A stretch of 64,000 nt of DNA from Amphibacillus jilinensis Y1. Lineage in GTDB: Bacteria > Bacillota > Bacilli > Bacillales > Amphibacillaceae. The DNA is taken from NCBI RefSeq assembly GCF_000306965.1, contig NZ_JH976441.1, forward strand, positions 86,625-150,624. The letters are read 5' to 3'. Both the position numbers and the translations under genes were made by a program. Shown here one piece after another: positions 36,895-47,368 of this stretch. Within the stretch, counting starts at the first letter, position 1. Every line of letters begins with the position of its first letter. The notes below the pieces were generated by a model. That model was not told where the DNA came from and did no database searches. It saw only the letters and a program-made list of their open reading frames with translations.

Positions 36895-39030
36895 ATGGAT
36901 AATACAATTTTTGCACTAGACATTGGTACAAGATCAGTTATAGGTTTGTTGTTAGAAGTCAATGATCAGTCATATAAATTAGTAGATTATGTGATTGCCG
37001 AACATAAAGAAAGATCTATGCTCGATGGACAGATTCATGATGTTGTACTCGTTTCCCAAGTCATTAACGATGTCAAAAAAGAGTTAGAAGAAAGACATAA
37101 CTTAACTTTGGATAAGGTTTGTGTCGCCGCTGCAGGACGTGCTTTAAAAACGAAACGAACAACTATAACTAAAGAGATTGATCAACATCCTCTTATTAAT
37201 AAAGAAGATGTACGCTTTCTCGAGCTAAGTGCTGTTCAACAAGCACAACATCATTTGGCGCATGAAGAAAAAGATACAAACAGCCAAACTCATTATTATT
37301 GTGTCGGATACTCTGTTCTACAATATAAACTTGACGATGACATTATTGGCTCCCTTATTGATCAACAAGGACAACGAGCTGAGGTAGAGATTATTGCCAC
37401 TTTTTTACCTAAAGTTGTTGTAGAGTCTTTGCTTGCAGCCCTTCAACGCGCTAACTTAGAAATGGCAGCTTTAACACTAGAACCGATCGCCGCCATAAAT
37501 GTACTTATTCCTGAGTCCATGCGTCGTTTAAATGTTGCTTTAGTTGACATTGGCGCCGGTACAAGCGATATTGCGCTTACTGACGAAGGGACCATTACAG
37601 CATATGGTATGGTCGCAAAAGCAGGCGATGAAATTACTGAAGCAATAAGTGACTATTACCTCCTTGATTTCAATGAAGCAGAACGCGTTAAACGTCAGAT
37701 TACTGAATTTGGAGAAGCTACCATTACTGATATTCTCGGTTTTGAACAAAGCGTCTCATTAGAAGATGTAACTAAAGCGATTGCACCTTCAATAGAACAA
37801 TTAGCTCAACATATTGCAGAAGAAATGATTACACTGAATAACAGATCTCCTAAAGCAGTTATGTTAGTAGGTGGTGGTAGTCTAACCCCAAATTTAACAC
37901 ATGTATTAGCTAAGAAGTTAAGTCTACCGATTAACCGTGTAGCAACCCGAGGTACAGAAGCGATACCTAATTTAGAAGCCCAAGTAGACATACCAGAGGG
38001 GCCTGCTTTTATCACACCAATTGGCATCGCAATTGCGGCCAAGCAGAATCCCGTTCACTATATCAGTGTGACTGTTAATGATCGTGCAGTTCGTTTATTT
38101 GATATGAAGCAATTAACTGTTGGTGATTGTTTACTTGCTGCCGGCGTTTACATCGAAAAAATGTATGGAAAGCCGGGTATGGCTTATATGGTAACCTTTA
38201 ATAAGCAAAACATTACGCTACCTGGTAGTCACGGTAAACCTCCCCGTGTGCTATTAAACAATGAGCTAATAAATGTGGACCACCCGATAAAACATGGGGA
38301 TCAGTTATATGTTGAGAAAGGACAGGATGGGGTTGAGCCACACGTTACCATTGAAGAGATGGTCGATACATACAATAGTTTTTCTATTACTTTCAATAAT
38401 GAGACGTATACCATTAAGCCGACATTGAAAGTTAATGGCTATGTGACAAGTCCAGATTATATCCTTAAAGATCATGACGATATCACTATAGAGGAAACAA
38501 AAACATTAGCAGCATGGCTACAAAGTGTGGGAAAACAGTCGCTACTTGCTGAACTATCAAGCTATATTGTGTATTTAGATAATCAAAAAATTGAACTATC
38601 TAGTTTTTCTGCTCAGTTAAAGGTTAATAACAAAAAGGCTACGCCAAATCAAGCCTTAAAAGCTAACGATACAATTACATTCAAACCAGCCAAAAAAGCT
38701 GCGGTTTCTGATCTACTGAATCTTTTAGATATTAAAGCAACCAAAAAACTAAATGTTATCTTTAACGATCAAAAAGTTGAGTTAGAAAAACATATTATTT
38801 CTGTTTATCTCGGTGAACAACAGCTTAGTTTATCAGATTTAGTTGCACCTGAATCTAAATTAACACTTAAACAAGCTGATGATCAGGCTTTTATCTTCCA
38901 AGACTTATTTAGATTTGTATCAATAGATATAAGTGAAATAAAAGGTAATGTTTCAATTCTAAAAAATAGTCAACCTGCGACTTTCCTTGACCCTCTATCT
39001 GAAAATGATGTGATTGAAATTAAATATTAA
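36895..39030 (+). CDS. FtsA-like actin-family ATPase with C-terminal extension
   Basis: 711 residues. The N-terminal 400 have the FtsA/PilM actin fold: FALDIGTRSVIGLLLEV (phosphate 1), VALVDIGAGTSDIALTD (phosphate 2) and VMLVGGGSLTPNL (adenosine site). The remaining 300 residues hold several repeated beta-rich segments (LLNNELINVDHPIKHGDQLY, KVNGYVTSPDYILKDHDDIT, KVNNKKATPNQALKANDTIT) that look like ubiquitin-like or SLBB-type modules; no FtsA membrane helix. This is the large FtsA paralogue of bacilli, not FtsA itself; function unknown. Confidence 0.8.
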   Translation: MDNTIFALDIGTRSVIGLLLEVNDQSYKLVDYVIAEHKERSMLDGQIHDVVLVSQVINDVKKELEERHNLTLDKVCVAAAGRALKTKRTTITKEIDQHPLINKEDVRFLELSAVQQAQHHLAHEEKDTNSQTHYYCVGYSVLQYKLDDDIIGSLIDQQGQRAEVEIIATFLPKVVVESLLAALQRANLEMAALTLEPIAAINVLIPESMRRLNVALVDIGAGTSDIALTDEGTITAYGMVAKAGDEITEAISDYYLLDFNEAERVKRQITEFGEATITDILGFEQSVSLEDVTKAIAPSIEQLAQHIAEEMITLNNRSPKAVMLVGGGSLTPNLTHVLAKKLSLPINRVATRGTEAIPNLEAQVDIPEGPAFITPIGIAIAAKQNPVHYISVTVNDRAVRLFDMKQLTVGDCLLAAGVYIEKMYGKPGMAYMVTFNKQNITLPGSHGKPPRVLLNNELINVDHPIKHGDQLYVEKGQDGVEPHVTIEEMVDTYNSFSITFNNETYTIKPTLKVNGYVTSPDYILKDHDDITIEETKTLAAWLQSVGKQSLLAELSSYIVYLDNQKIELSSFSAQLKVNNKKATPNQALKANDTITFKPAKKAAVSDLLNLLDIKATKKLNVIFNDQKVELEKHIISVYLGEQQLSLSDLVAPESKLTLKQADDQAFIFQDLFRFVSIDISEIKGNVSILKNSQPATFLDPLSENDVIEIKY

Positions 39031-39057
39031 ATTTTAAAAATACAGCTCAAATAAAAC

Positions 39058-39091
39058 AAATGCCGAGTGTCTTTTTCAACACTCGGCATTT
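39058..39091. terminator. Bidirectional terminator between FtsA-like gene and ytxH
   Basis: AAATGCCGAGTGT (39058-39070) pairs with ACACTCGGCATTT (39079-39091), followed by TGTTTT. Confidence 0.8.
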
Positions 39092-39094
39092 GTT

Positions 39095-39583
39095 TTACTT
39101 ATCTTTTACATCTTTAGCTGCTTTTTCAACTGTCTTCTTTACGTCCTTTGCAGCATCTTCTGTTACTTCTGCTTTTTCCTTTGCTGTTTCTTTAAGTTCA
39201 TCTGCCTTTTCAAGTACATCTGCTTTCGTTTCTTCTACTTCATCATAAGCACGATTGATTTTTTCCTGTAACGACCGCTTTGTTTCATTAAATTTATCAT
39301 GAAATTCTTGAGATTTTTCTGTTACTGCTTTTTGAAGATGAGCCTTTTGCTCTCTAGCGTAATCTTTAAATTCATCTGTTTTCTCGTAGGCAACATCTTT
39401 CCATTCACTGGCCTTATCCTTTAACTCGTGTGCACCTTTATTAATATCTTGTCTTAATTCTTTTCCCGCCTTCGGAGCAAACAATAGAGCTAATGAAGCA
39501 CCAATTGCTGTACCGACTAATGATCCAATTAAAAAATCCTTAGCGTTAATATTGTCACTTGAATGATCTTTTTGTTTCGACAT
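39095..39583 (-). CDS. ytxH: YtxH family general stress protein
   Basis: 162 residues. The N-terminal YtxH domain has a Gly-rich membrane segment (DFLIGSLVGTAIGASLALLF then APKAGKELR). The rest is a long amphipathic helix made of Lys/Glu/Ala repeats resembling apolipoprotein or LEA-type sequences. In B. subtilis ytxGHJ is a sigma-B operon. The long Lys/Glu tail makes this version longer than usual. It follows ytxG by 24 bases. Confidence 0.88.
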   Translation of the reverse strand: MSKQKDHSSDNINAKDFLIGSLVGTAIGASLALLFAPKAGKELRQDINKGAHELKDKASEWKDVAYEKTDEFKDYAREQKAHLQKAVTEKSQEFHDKFNETKRSLQEKINRAYDEVEETKADVLEKADELKETAKEKAEVTEDAAKDVKKTVEKAAKDVKDK

Positions 39584-39607
39584 AATTTAATTCCTCCCTA
39601 AAATATT

Positions 39608-40042
39608 CTATAATGATTGCTCATTATTCTTTTTTCTTCTTTTAAACAACTCCATAACCACTGTTCCCCATTTAACAGCTTGAGCTGTCTCTTCTTTGTT
39701 TTCTACTGCTACTTTTGAAATAGCATCAGACACTTGTTTAATCGATTGATTAAAACCAGAAACCGTATCACCTAAACCACTAATACTATCAACAACACCA
39801 TTTAGTCGCTTTGACTTCTCATTGATGTCTTCTGCTAATGCATTCGTACGGTTTAATAAAAGTGTAGTCTCTGTTGTTATACCTTCCATCTGCGTTTCTA
39901 ATCCCTCTAATGTATTAGCCACATTGGCCATGGTCCGCTCTGTTTCTTTTAGCACCTTAATAATGTATACAACCAAAGCTGCAAAAGCAATAGCGAATAT
40001 TATTGCTGCGAAATACAGAAGGTTTACCATACTGTTCTGCAC
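39608..40042 (-). CDS. ytxG: DUF948 protein YtxG
   Basis: 144 residues: an N-terminal membrane helix (about 7-29, LLYFAAIIFAIAFAALVVYI) and a coiled-coil region (LKETERTMANVANTLEGLET), which is the DUF948 pattern. Stress-induced partner of YtxH in bacilli; precise function unknown. First gene of the pair. Confidence 0.88.
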   Translation of the reverse strand: MQNSMVNLLYFAAIIFAIAFAALVVYIIKVLKETERTMANVANTLEGLETQMEGITTETTLLLNRTNALAEDINEKSKRLNGVVDSISGLGDTVSGFNQSIKQVSDAISKVAVENKEETAQAVKWGTVVMELFKRRKKNNEQSL

Positions 40043-40214
40043 ACTCCTTTTCTATGTAGTTAACCGATAAAGCCAGCATAGTGGTATTTACCCGTTACAG
40101 GTACATTTAAACATACTCTTTTTATAAACTTAGCAAATTTATAAAATTTATTCGTGACAAACTTGGTACTCAGTAAGTGAATGAAGTAGAAAACTTTTCA
40201 CCTATAGATAGAAA

Positions 40215-40247
40215 AGCCGCTTCAATAAAATTCGCTATTGAGCGGCT
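40215..40247 (-). terminator. murC terminator
   Basis: AGCCGCTTCAATA (40215-40227) pairs, with a small mismatch, with TATTGAGCGGCT (40236-40247); a T run follows on the minus strand. Confidence 0.7.
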
Positions 40248-40271
40248 ATTTTCCTGCTTATTGATCTCATT

Positions 40272-41564
40272 TTATCCGATTTCTTCATAGGCGATTTGAT
40301 ACTTCTGTATATCTCCCGCCCCCATAAAAACGAGGACACCGCTTTTATTATCCTTAAGTTCATCAGTAGTATCTAACGTAAGTAATTTACTATTCGGAAC
40401 TAAAGCTTGTAGATCTTCAATCGATAATTTCCCAGCAAGTTCACGTGCTGAGCCAAAGATATCACACAAATAAACAAAATCGGCTAACTTTAAGGCATTA
40501 GCAAACTCTTGCAAGAACATTTTCGTTCGAGTGTAAGTATGGGGCTGAAAAATTGCCGTAACCTGTCGATTTGGATATTTCTTACGAATAGCATCAATCG
40601 TTGCCTCAATTTCTTTAGGGTGGTGGGCATAATCATCAATGATAATTTGGTTACTTTTCTTCTTCTCTGAGAATCTTCTTTTAACACCACCAAATGTAGC
40701 TAAATGCCTAATATCTTCTGCTTGCATCCCTTCGTAATGACACAATGCAATAACCGCTAATGCATTTAACACACTATGTTTACCATATGTAGGTATGGTA
40801 AATGTCTCATAAAAATTGTTGCGCACAAACACATCAAATTGTGTACCTGAAGCTACTTCAGAAATATGTTTTGCTTGAAAATCATTACTTTCTTCAAATC
40901 CATAATATAGAACGGGAACTTTGGCTTGGATTTTTTGCAAATATTCATCATCACCACAAGCTACAATCCCTTTTTTGACTTGATCAGCCATTTCTTGAAA
41001 AGCATTAAAAACATCATCAACACTTGTAAAGTAATCAGGATGATCAAAATCAATATTTGTCATAATGGCATAATCAGGCTTATAAGCTAAAAAATGTCGA
41101 CGATATTCACAAGCTTCAAAGACAAAATATTCACTATTTGCATGACCTAACCCTGTTCCATCTCCAATTAAATACGATATAGAATACGTTTGATCAAGAA
41201 CGTGAGCGAGTAAACCTGTCGTTGATGTTTTCCCATGGGCTCCTGTAACAGCAATGCTCGTATATTGACTAAGCCACTCACCTAAAAATTCGTGGTAGCG
41301 ATAAATCGGCAGCCCCAGTGTTTTTGCTTCGACAATTTCTTCATGGTCATCTTTAAAAGCATTACCAGCAATAACCGTTAGACCCGGTTTAATATTAGAT
41401 TTAGAAAATGGATAGATAGGTATGCTTTTCTGTTTTAATGCCTCTTCTGTAAAAAATGTCTTTTCAACATCAGAGCCTTGAACCGTTTCACCAGCATCAT
41501 GAAGTATTTGAGCTAATCCACTCATACCTGTTCCTTTAATGCCAACAAAATGATAAATCGTCAT
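40272..41564 (-). CDS. murC: UDP-N-acetylmuramate-L-alanine ligase
   Basis: 430 residues. It adds L-Ala to UDP-MurNAc in peptidoglycan synthesis. Mur ligase signatures: [36 protein letters not shown] (ATP site), [11 protein letters not shown] and [15 protein letters not shown]. Unlike the tight B. subtilis order (sftA next), a nicotinate phosphoribosyltransferase gene lies upstream. Confidence 0.97.
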   Translation of the reverse strand: MTIYHFVGIKGTGMSGLAQILHDAGETVQGSDVEKTFFTEEALKQKSIPIYPFSKSNIKPGLTVIAGNAFKDDHEEIVEAKTLGLPIYRYHEFLGEWLSQYTSIAVTGAHGKTSTTGLLAHVLDQTYSISYLIGDGTGLGHANSEYFVFEACEYRRHFLAYKPDYAIMTNIDFDHPDYFTSVDDVFNAFQEMADQVKKGIVACGDDEYLQKIQAKVPVLYYGFEESNDFQAKHISEVASGTQFDVFVRNNFYETFTIPTYGKHSVLNALAVIALCHYEGMQAEDIRHLATFGGVKRRFSEKKKSNQIIIDDYAHHPKEIEATIDAIRKKYPNRQVTAIFQPHTYTRTKMFLQEFANALKLADFVYLCDIFGSARELAGKLSIEDLQALVPNSKLLTLDTTDELKDNKSGVLVFMGAGDIQKYQIAYEEIG

Positions 41565-41747
41565 AAATTTGTACCTCCAAAAGAGTGATCGACTCTTTTA
41601 AAATATTAGAAAACACAGATGATACTTATTGATTAAGCTATCTGTCGTTTTACTATAACATAAGTATTCATTACATAATAAAAGTACCTCAATCGCACAA
41701 TTTTATATTATATCATAAAAAAATGTTTTTCACAGGTAGATATGTGG

Positions 41748-42857
41748 TTAATTCTGAAAAAATACTTTTTCTAATCTAGGATTAGGCCGGTACTGGCGAC
41801 CAAATTTTGATTCAGGTTTGCCATTTAGTACAACACTGTCTCCAGTAAATCCTATTTTGATATCAAGGAGGCTACGCCCTACACCATATAAATCAACAGG
41901 AACGTTCCGTTTCTCAAACATACGGATTTTGGATTCTGTAAACCCACCACTTGCAATAATCTTTACATGATCAAAACCTTCATCATCTAAAGCCTGTCTT
42001 AACGCAAAAATAAGTTCTGGATTGACTCCTCTAGGATCAAACGCCCCCATGACATGTTGATTTCTAAGAAAGTATTTGTCAACCATATTGTTTGACGTAT
42101 CTAAACGAACCCCTTTTAAGGTTTCACCAAATTCTCGGGCAACTTTCAGCGCATCTGTTATGACATCGTTATTATAATCCACTAGTACCATTAGCTCATC
42201 TTGCGGATATACTTCATGATAAGCCTTTGCTGCCTCTACTACATCGCCTTCAAATAATTGAATTAGTGCATGCGGCATGGTTCCCATCCCCGTCTTTCCC
42301 CACCACTCATTCATTGCATGGGTGGCTTGCGCCGTAGAGCCTCCTATAAAAGCGGCATAGCCATCTCCTGCTTGCTGAGTATAATGATCGTCTCTATCTC
42401 CCATAAAAATGACGGGCTTTTGTTTACCAGAAGTTCTTCCCGCTTTAACTACATTGTATACATTTGTTGCAACAGAAGTGCGTCGAGATAATATACCATC
42501 AATAATCCCCTCCAGGTAACCAAATGATTGGTAGGGGCCTTTTATCGTAAGCACTGTTTCATACGGACTAATTTTATCTCCATCCTTCAACGAATGGATG
42601 TCTAATTGCTCAGGGTGGTCAGCAAAAGTGTGTATGAGCGCGATAGCCTCATCTGTACCACATAGAACGGCATTTTCCTTTTGAAAAAACTGCATAATGA
42701 CCTCATTATTTGGTCGCTTCTTCTCAGCAATCTCTTTTGTCTTTAAAAAATAAACAGCTGAAAACCAACCTTCCTTAATACGCTCATCAAACTTAAATGT
42801 TTTATTGGTCAAACGATCAATCTTTCCATTTAACTTCATTGCAATTTCTTTTTCCAT
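41748..42857 (-). CDS. Nicotinate phosphoribosyltransferase
   Basis: 369 residues from the ATG at 42857, which has GAGGAG nine bases upstream; 19 codons upstream lack one. It makes nicotinate mononucleotide from nicotinate and PRPP for NAD salvage. Motifs include FDERIKEGWFSAVYFLKT, FMGDRDDHYTQQAGDGYAAF, VRLDTSNN, IIASGGFTESKIRMFE and YGVGRSL. It resembles the short PncB form. It sits between murC and sftA, an insertion relative to B. subtilis. Confidence 0.9.
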   Translation of the reverse strand: MEKEIAMKLNGKIDRLTNKTFKFDERIKEGWFSAVYFLKTKEIAEKKRPNNEVIMQFFQKENAVLCGTDEAIALIHTFADHPEQLDIHSLKDGDKISPYETVLTIKGPYQSFGYLEGIIDGILSRRTSVATNVYNVVKAGRTSGKQKPVIFMGDRDDHYTQQAGDGYAAFIGGSTAQATHAMNEWWGKTGMGTMPHALIQLFEGDVVEAAKAYHEVYPQDELMVLVDYNNDVITDALKVAREFGETLKGVRLDTSNNMVDKYFLRNQHVMGAFDPRGVNPELIFALRQALDDEGFDHVKIIASGGFTESKIRMFEKRNVPVDLYGVGRSLLDIKIGFTGDSVVLNGKPESKFGRQYRPNPRLEKVFFQN

Positions 42858-42928
42858 TGGTTTAAACTCCTCGTTAGCTTGTATAAGATTATTATTGTAA
42901 ATGACTACTGACACGTCAACTTATTGAC

Positions 42929-45016
42929 TCATAGTTGATTATATTCTTCCTTGGATACCAATAGGCTCCTCGGTTTACTACCATTTTGACCCGAGATAAC
43001 ACCCTGTTCTTCCAGAGCATCAATCAGTCGTGCAGCTCTATTATAACCTATTTTAAAACGACGTTGTAACAATGAGGTGCTAATACTATTATTCTCCAGA
43101 ACAAATGTTAACGCTTCTTGATAGAGTTCGTCCTCTGTTTCCAACTGTTCATTGCGTTGGATTAATTGCTCTTGCTCAAATAAATAATTGACTTCACCTT
43201 GTTGCCGTACATGGCTCGTAATACGCTCAATTTCTTCGTCTGAAACGAATGCACCTTGAATACGTAATGGCGTTCTGGCACCATTTTCGACAAAAAGCAT
43301 GTCACCTTTACCAAGTAATCGTTCAGCTCCATTCGTATCAATCATTGTTCTCGAATCAACCTGTGAAGCGACACTAAAAGCAATTCTTGTTGGTATATTC
43401 GCTTTAATTAACCCAGTAATGACATCAACTGATGGTCGTTGTGTTGCCAATAAAAGATGGATTCCACATGCACGTGCTTTTTGAGCAATTCGACAGATGG
43501 CATCCTCTACATCTTGAGGCGCAGCCATCATCAAATCAGCCAATTCATCAATAACAATGATGAGATACGGGAGCTTCTCTTCTGAATTGTTTTGTTTTTC
43601 AATTTTTTGATTATAACGTTCTATATCACGCGTTCCTGAATCAACAAATTTCTGATAACGCAGCTCCATCTCTTCAACCGCCCACTTCAAAGCCTGAGTA
43701 GCTGCTTTCACATCGGTTATGACGGGTGAGACAAGATGTGGGATTTCATTGTACGGAGCAAGTTCTACCATTTTCGGATCAACAAGCATTAAACGTACAT
43801 CTTTCGGTGACGCTTTAAATAAAAGAGAAAGTAAGATTGCATTGATACAAACACTTTTCCCAGAACCTGTTGCACCTGCGATTAAGCCATGGGGCATTTT
43901 TCTTATGTCTGATACAATAGACTGGCCAGAGATATCAAGACCTAGCCCAATAGTCAGAGGAGACTGAGCATTATAAAACGTCTCTGATTTAAAAATATCT
44001 AGTAGACCAACAGGTTGAGCTGTCGGATTTGGAATCTCAATACCAATTGCATTTTTTCCGGGTATCGGTGCTTCTATCCGAATATCTTCAGCTGCCATAT
44101 TTAATTTTATATCATCACTTAAATTCTTCACTTTACTTACTTTTGTCCCTGATTCAAGCTGTATTTCAAAACGTGTTACTGACGGTCCTTGCATGACATT
44201 AACCACATCAGCATTAACATTAAACTGAGCTAATGTCGTTGTCAATCTTTCTGACTGACTATTAACCCATCGTTGGTCCATACCTTTTGCTGATGGAATA
44301 TCGTCCAGTAAATGTAATGGAGGACGCTGATTTTCAGATGAAACAACTGTTTTTCTTTTTTGGTCGCGTCGGCGTTTATCACTCGGTGTCATTCTAACGT
44401 TAAAAGGATGGTTACGTTGAACCTTCTGATTCCGTCTATCTTTCTCGATCGGTTCTTCCTTTGATTGCATATCAATTGCATGCTCAACGTTCTCTCTTTT
44501 TTCAGGTTCGGTTAAACGTTCTGTACCTTGCTCATCACTAATGGTTATATCATCGCGCTCAAACGTTTGATGATTATTTTGTAAGTCCTCGTTAATCAAT
44601 TCTTCATCAATTTGCTCATGTTGTTCCTCTGTTATTAATGGCTTATTTCGTTCACGTCTTAAATACGCTGGTTTTTCAATAGGCGCCTTCATAGCTTTAC
44701 TATCGTTAAAACCATAGACAGGTGAAGGAACATCAGACACTCGAAAGGGTTTCCGTTTTAAACGGTTTTTTTCAACTTCACTTGCCTCGTTAATCGTATG
44801 TAATGTGCGTTGAGGACGTTTCTCATCATAATAACGACTTTCAGGCGGATCAATTGGCATCGGGAACCGGTATGAATTTGTTTTTGGATATCGATAAGAC
44901 ACCTTAGCATCTAAACGATGATCTGTTTGTTCAGCAGTATATTGTGATGTGCTATTTACTGATTGGTGATCTTCATGAAATAATTGTTTGATTTTTTTCT
45001 TTATTCGTCTCCACAT
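42929..45016 (-). CDS. sftA: DNA translocase SftA (FtsK/SpoIIIE family, soluble)
   Basis: 695 residues. A polar N-terminal half without membrane helices (the mark of SftA rather than SpoIIIE) leads to an FtsK-type motor: HGLIAGATGSGKSVCINAIL (Walker A), YLIIVIDELADLMM (Walker B), LLLATQRPSVDVITGLIKAN, and a C-terminal gamma winged helix (LLQRRFKIGYNRAARLIDAL). It moves DNA out of the closing septum. The N-terminal linker is Glu/Arg-rich and likely disordered. Confidence 0.94.
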   Translation of the reverse strand: MWRRIKKKIKQLFHEDHQSVNSTSQYTAEQTDHRLDAKVSYRYPKTNSYRFPMPIDPPESRYYDEKRPQRTLHTINEASEVEKNRLKRKPFRVSDVPSPVYGFNDSKAMKAPIEKPAYLRRERNKPLITEEQHEQIDEELINEDLQNNHQTFERDDITISDEQGTERLTEPEKRENVEHAIDMQSKEEPIEKDRRNQKVQRNHPFNVRMTPSDKRRRDQKRKTVVSSENQRPPLHLLDDIPSAKGMDQRWVNSQSERLTTTLAQFNVNADVVNVMQGPSVTRFEIQLESGTKVSKVKNLSDDIKLNMAAEDIRIEAPIPGKNAIGIEIPNPTAQPVGLLDIFKSETFYNAQSPLTIGLGLDISGQSIVSDIRKMPHGLIAGATGSGKSVCINAILLSLLFKASPKDVRLMLVDPKMVELAPYNEIPHLVSPVITDVKAATQALKWAVEEMELRYQKFVDSGTRDIERYNQKIEKQNNSEEKLPYLIIVIDELADLMMAAPQDVEDAICRIAQKARACGIHLLLATQRPSVDVITGLIKANIPTRIAFSVASQVDSRTMIDTNGAERLLGKGDMLFVENGARTPLRIQGAFVSDEEIERITSHVRQQGEVNYLFEQEQLIQRNEQLETEDELYQEALTFVLENNSISTSLLQRRFKIGYNRAARLIDALEEQGVISGQNGSKPRSLLVSKEEYNQL

Positions 45017-45320
45017 TTTTATCGCTCACTCTTCCATTTAAGCTATTTAATTTACATTTTATCAGTTTTCTCATTTGTTAACTACTTACTTTTTAGCTTT
45101 GTATAGAATAGAAGCCGTTGTTTGATAAAATGATGGGGTATCGATATTTCCAGAAAAACTTTCATTCACTCGACCTTTAACGATCTTATTAGCGTTTCTA
45201 ATACTCGATACCTTGCAATTTTCACTCCGCTACTACCTATTCCGCTATTACAATTTGATTAAAGCTAACGTTTTCGCAGGACGCGAAGACGTTAGCTTGT
45301 GTTCCTCAATTGATGAGTAA

Positions 45321-45418
45321 GATCACAGACTAAAACCACCAAATCATTAAGAAGGATTACAGACTAAGACCGCCACGTCCTGTAGCTCTCCACCTACTAA
45401 TTGAAGGTTTTTTTATGC
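45321..45418 (-). repeat. Dispersed hairpin repeat, copy R6 (minus orientation, divergent)
   Basis: Read on the minus strand it begins AAAAACCTTCAATTAGTAGG and ends TTTTAGTCTGTGATC, matching both ends of the family. The middle is shorter and contains an internal near-duplicate of the right end (CTTAGTCTGTAATCC). Confidence 0.6.
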
Positions 45419-45432
45419 TTTCATAGCGTGTT

Positions 45433-45471
45433 AAAAATGCGCAAAAGAGTAAAACTCTTCTACGCATTTTT
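45433..45471 (-). terminator. ytpR terminator
   Basis: AAAAATGCG (45433-45441) pairs with CGCATTTTT (45463-45471), with an inner stem AAGAGT/ACTCTT. The A/T runs on both sides let it work for the minus-strand ytpR. Confidence 0.75.
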
Positions 45472-45479
45472 CTACTGTT

Positions 45480-46082
45480 TTAAAACTGAAAAGCTGTCCC
45501 TGGTTTTTGGTTGCCTTCTAATACATATATCCCTTTTTCTTTTGGTGCATTTGGTAATCCTAACTCTTGTTGTGAACAAATCATACCAAATGAATCAACA
45601 CCTCTTAGGTTCGCTTCCTTAATTTCCATACCACTAGGCATAATTGCGCCTACTTTTGCAACAACAACATGTTGACCAGCCTCGACGTTAGGTGCACCAC
45701 AAACAATTTGTACAACCTCTTCACCTAAATCAACTTGGCATACATTTAATTTGTCCGCATTTTCATGCTTTTGCTTTTCTTTTACAAAGCCCACGACAAA
45801 TTTAGGGGACAGATCGACTTCTAATCGATTGGGCACATGATTATTTTCAAATGCTTTATTGATCTCATCAAGTAGTGATTGGTTGAGAGAGTGCTGCCCA
45901 TCTTCTAAATCAATATAAGTTGAGGCGTTAAAAAGATTATAACCTAACACTTGATTTGTTTCCTGATCATATATTTCTGTTACATCACCATAGCGATGAT
46001 ATGCTACCTGATAACGATTACCTTGTTTAAAGGGTATAACTAACACATCACCAATTCCCTTTTTATTTAAAAAAATTTCCAT
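45480..46082 (-). CDS. ytpR: YtpR family tRNA-binding protein
   Basis: 200 residues from the ATG at 46082 (AAGGATG upstream). An N-terminal beta-rich domain (about 1-90) is followed by a tRNA-binding OB fold like that of the PheT beta subunit ([50 protein letters not shown]). The tRNA partner is not known. Starts one base after the ytpQ stop. Confidence 0.93.
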   Translation of the reverse strand: MEIFLNKKGIGDVLVIPFKQGNRYQVAYHRYGDVTEIYDQETNQVLGYNLFNASTYIDLEDGQHSLNQSLLDEINKAFENNHVPNRLEVDLSPKFVVGFVKEKQKHENADKLNVCQVDLGEEVVQIVCGAPNVEAGQHVVVAKVGAIMPSGMEIKEANLRGVDSFGMICSQQELGLPNAPKEKGIYVLEGNQKPGTAFQF

Positions 46083-46083
46083 A

Positions 46084-46908
46084 TTAATCATCCTTTTTAT
46101 TGTTTTTATGAACGGGTTTTTTTTTCGCAAGAATAAATATCGGCTCTAGCTTTTTATCTTCATAGATAAAAGATAACGCTGTAATAGGAACACGTCCTTC
46201 GGCAAAAAATTGCATAGCCATTTGTGCTAAAATGTCATAACCCATATCATTTTGAATATCAGCTACGATTAACGTATCTTGATGGGGCACAGCTAATGCT
46301 AACGTTCCATGCGCATGTTCAGCCATTTCCGCTAACCAAGATTCATTCAATACTCTACTTGCATCATAACCATCGTTAGCTGCAACAAAGTAAAAATCAT
46401 TACCAGCAACATGATCTTTTTTTAATGCAATCGATAATGACTTCATATTAAATAATGCCATTTCTCGCAAATGTTCGATCTCCCAATTTGCCTCATTGAG
46501 CATTTGCTTATCAATAAGTTGGTATGTATTCCCCAAGTCTAATGCATAATAAATTCTTGTTTCCGCTGTGTGTTCATGACAAATCAACGGTAAGCCCGAT
46601 TTCGTTTCAGTTGGAAATGACGTACTCCGAATAACTGGATAAATATTTTTTTCATTATTTAATAGGCGATGTTGCTTGTTCATTACATTTAATGAAGCTT
46701 TAATATGATCAACAAGTTCTTCAATGGCAATATTCCCACGTTTTTCGTATTTGGCGATAACACTAGGGAGAGTGATTGTAACTCCTTTTTTAGTATCCGT
46801 TAACTCTACACGATAGCGATCTTCTTCTCTATTGAAAGACGTATTCCACTGTTCTCCATTAAATTTATCGTCTAATATTTTTTTTAATTTAAAGCTCGTT
46901 AAAGTCAT
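46084..46908 (-). CDS. ytpQ: DUF1444 protein YtpQ
   Basis: 274 residues, matching DUF1444 in length and start ([16 protein letters not shown]). No catalytic motif visible; likely cytoplasmic. It sits between ytpP and ytpR as in B. subtilis, which is the main clue that these three genes work together. Confidence 0.9.
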   Translation of the reverse strand: MTLTSFKLKKILDDKFNGEQWNTSFNREEDRYRVELTDTKKGVTITLPSVIAKYEKRGNIAIEELVDHIKASLNVMNKQHRLLNNEKNIYPVIRSTSFPTETKSGLPLICHEHTAETRIYYALDLGNTYQLIDKQMLNEANWEIEHLREMALFNMKSLSIALKKDHVAGNDFYFVAANDGYDASRVLNESWLAEMAEHAHGTLALAVPHQDTLIVADIQNDMGYDILAQMAMQFFAEGRVPITALSFIYEDKKLEPIFILAKKKPVHKNNKKDD

Positions 46909-46971
46909 TGTTACTTCCTCCTTGAGGATTAGTATGTACTGTATGTTATTGTATCATGACTTAGACGAGAC

Positions 46972-47009
46972 ATGAAAATAAAAGTACCACGAGGTACTTT
47001 TATTTTCAT
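46972..47009 (-). terminator. Terminator after ytpP
   Basis: ATGAAAATAAAAGTACC and its complement GGTACTTTTATTTTCAT enclose a four-base loop (ACGA), a perfect 17-bp stem with an A/T-rich base, between ytpP and ytpQ. Confidence 0.75.
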
Positions 47010-47030
47010 CAGCATTAAGTGCATACTATG

Positions 47031-47351
47031 TTATGCCTTTGATACTTTATTCAAAAAGGTTTCGATCTCGTCTCGTGTTTTTCTATCTTTACTGACAAAA
47101 CGAGCAACCTCTTGTCCATTGTGATAAGCTAACAAACTAGGGATCCCAAAGATATCATTCGCTACACATAAATCAATAAATTGATCACGATCAACATGAA
47201 TAAATGTCAGATCATGATATTGTTCTTCTAATTCAGGTAAGAAAGGCTCTATTACTCGACAATCAGGACACCAATTCGCCGAAAATAAAAACACTGTTTT
47301 ACCTTGCTTGATTTGCTCATTAAATTGTTCTTCTGTTTGTAAATTCTCCAT
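47031..47351 (-). CDS. ytpP: Thioredoxin family protein YtpP
   Basis: 106 residues, thioredoxin fold with active site FSANWCPDCRVIEPFLPEL (CPDC). The cis-Pro loop is FGIPSLLAYHNGQE. A cytoplasmic thiol-disulfide exchanger; partner unknown. Confidence 0.92.
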   Translation of the reverse strand: MENLQTEEQFNEQIKQGKTVFLFSANWCPDCRVIEPFLPELEEQYHDLTFIHVDRDQFIDLCVANDIFGIPSLLAYHNGQEVARFVSKDRKTRDEIETFLNKVSKA

Positions 47352-47368
47352 TATATTGCCCCCATTGT

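Larger units (their letters stand above)
45017..45479. other. Intergenic region with hairpins and repeat copy R6
   Basis: 463 bases upstream of sftA. Holds a hairpin AAGCTAACGT/ACGTTAGCTT (about 45262-45298), repeat copy R6 (minus orientation) and a terminator (45433-45471). The sftA promoter must be here but no good -35/-10 pair was found. No gene supported. Confidence 0.55.

Noticed and set aside
45401..45622. 73-codon plus-strand frame
   Set aside because: Spans the ytpR terminator and the end of ytpR in antisense; no ribosome site.
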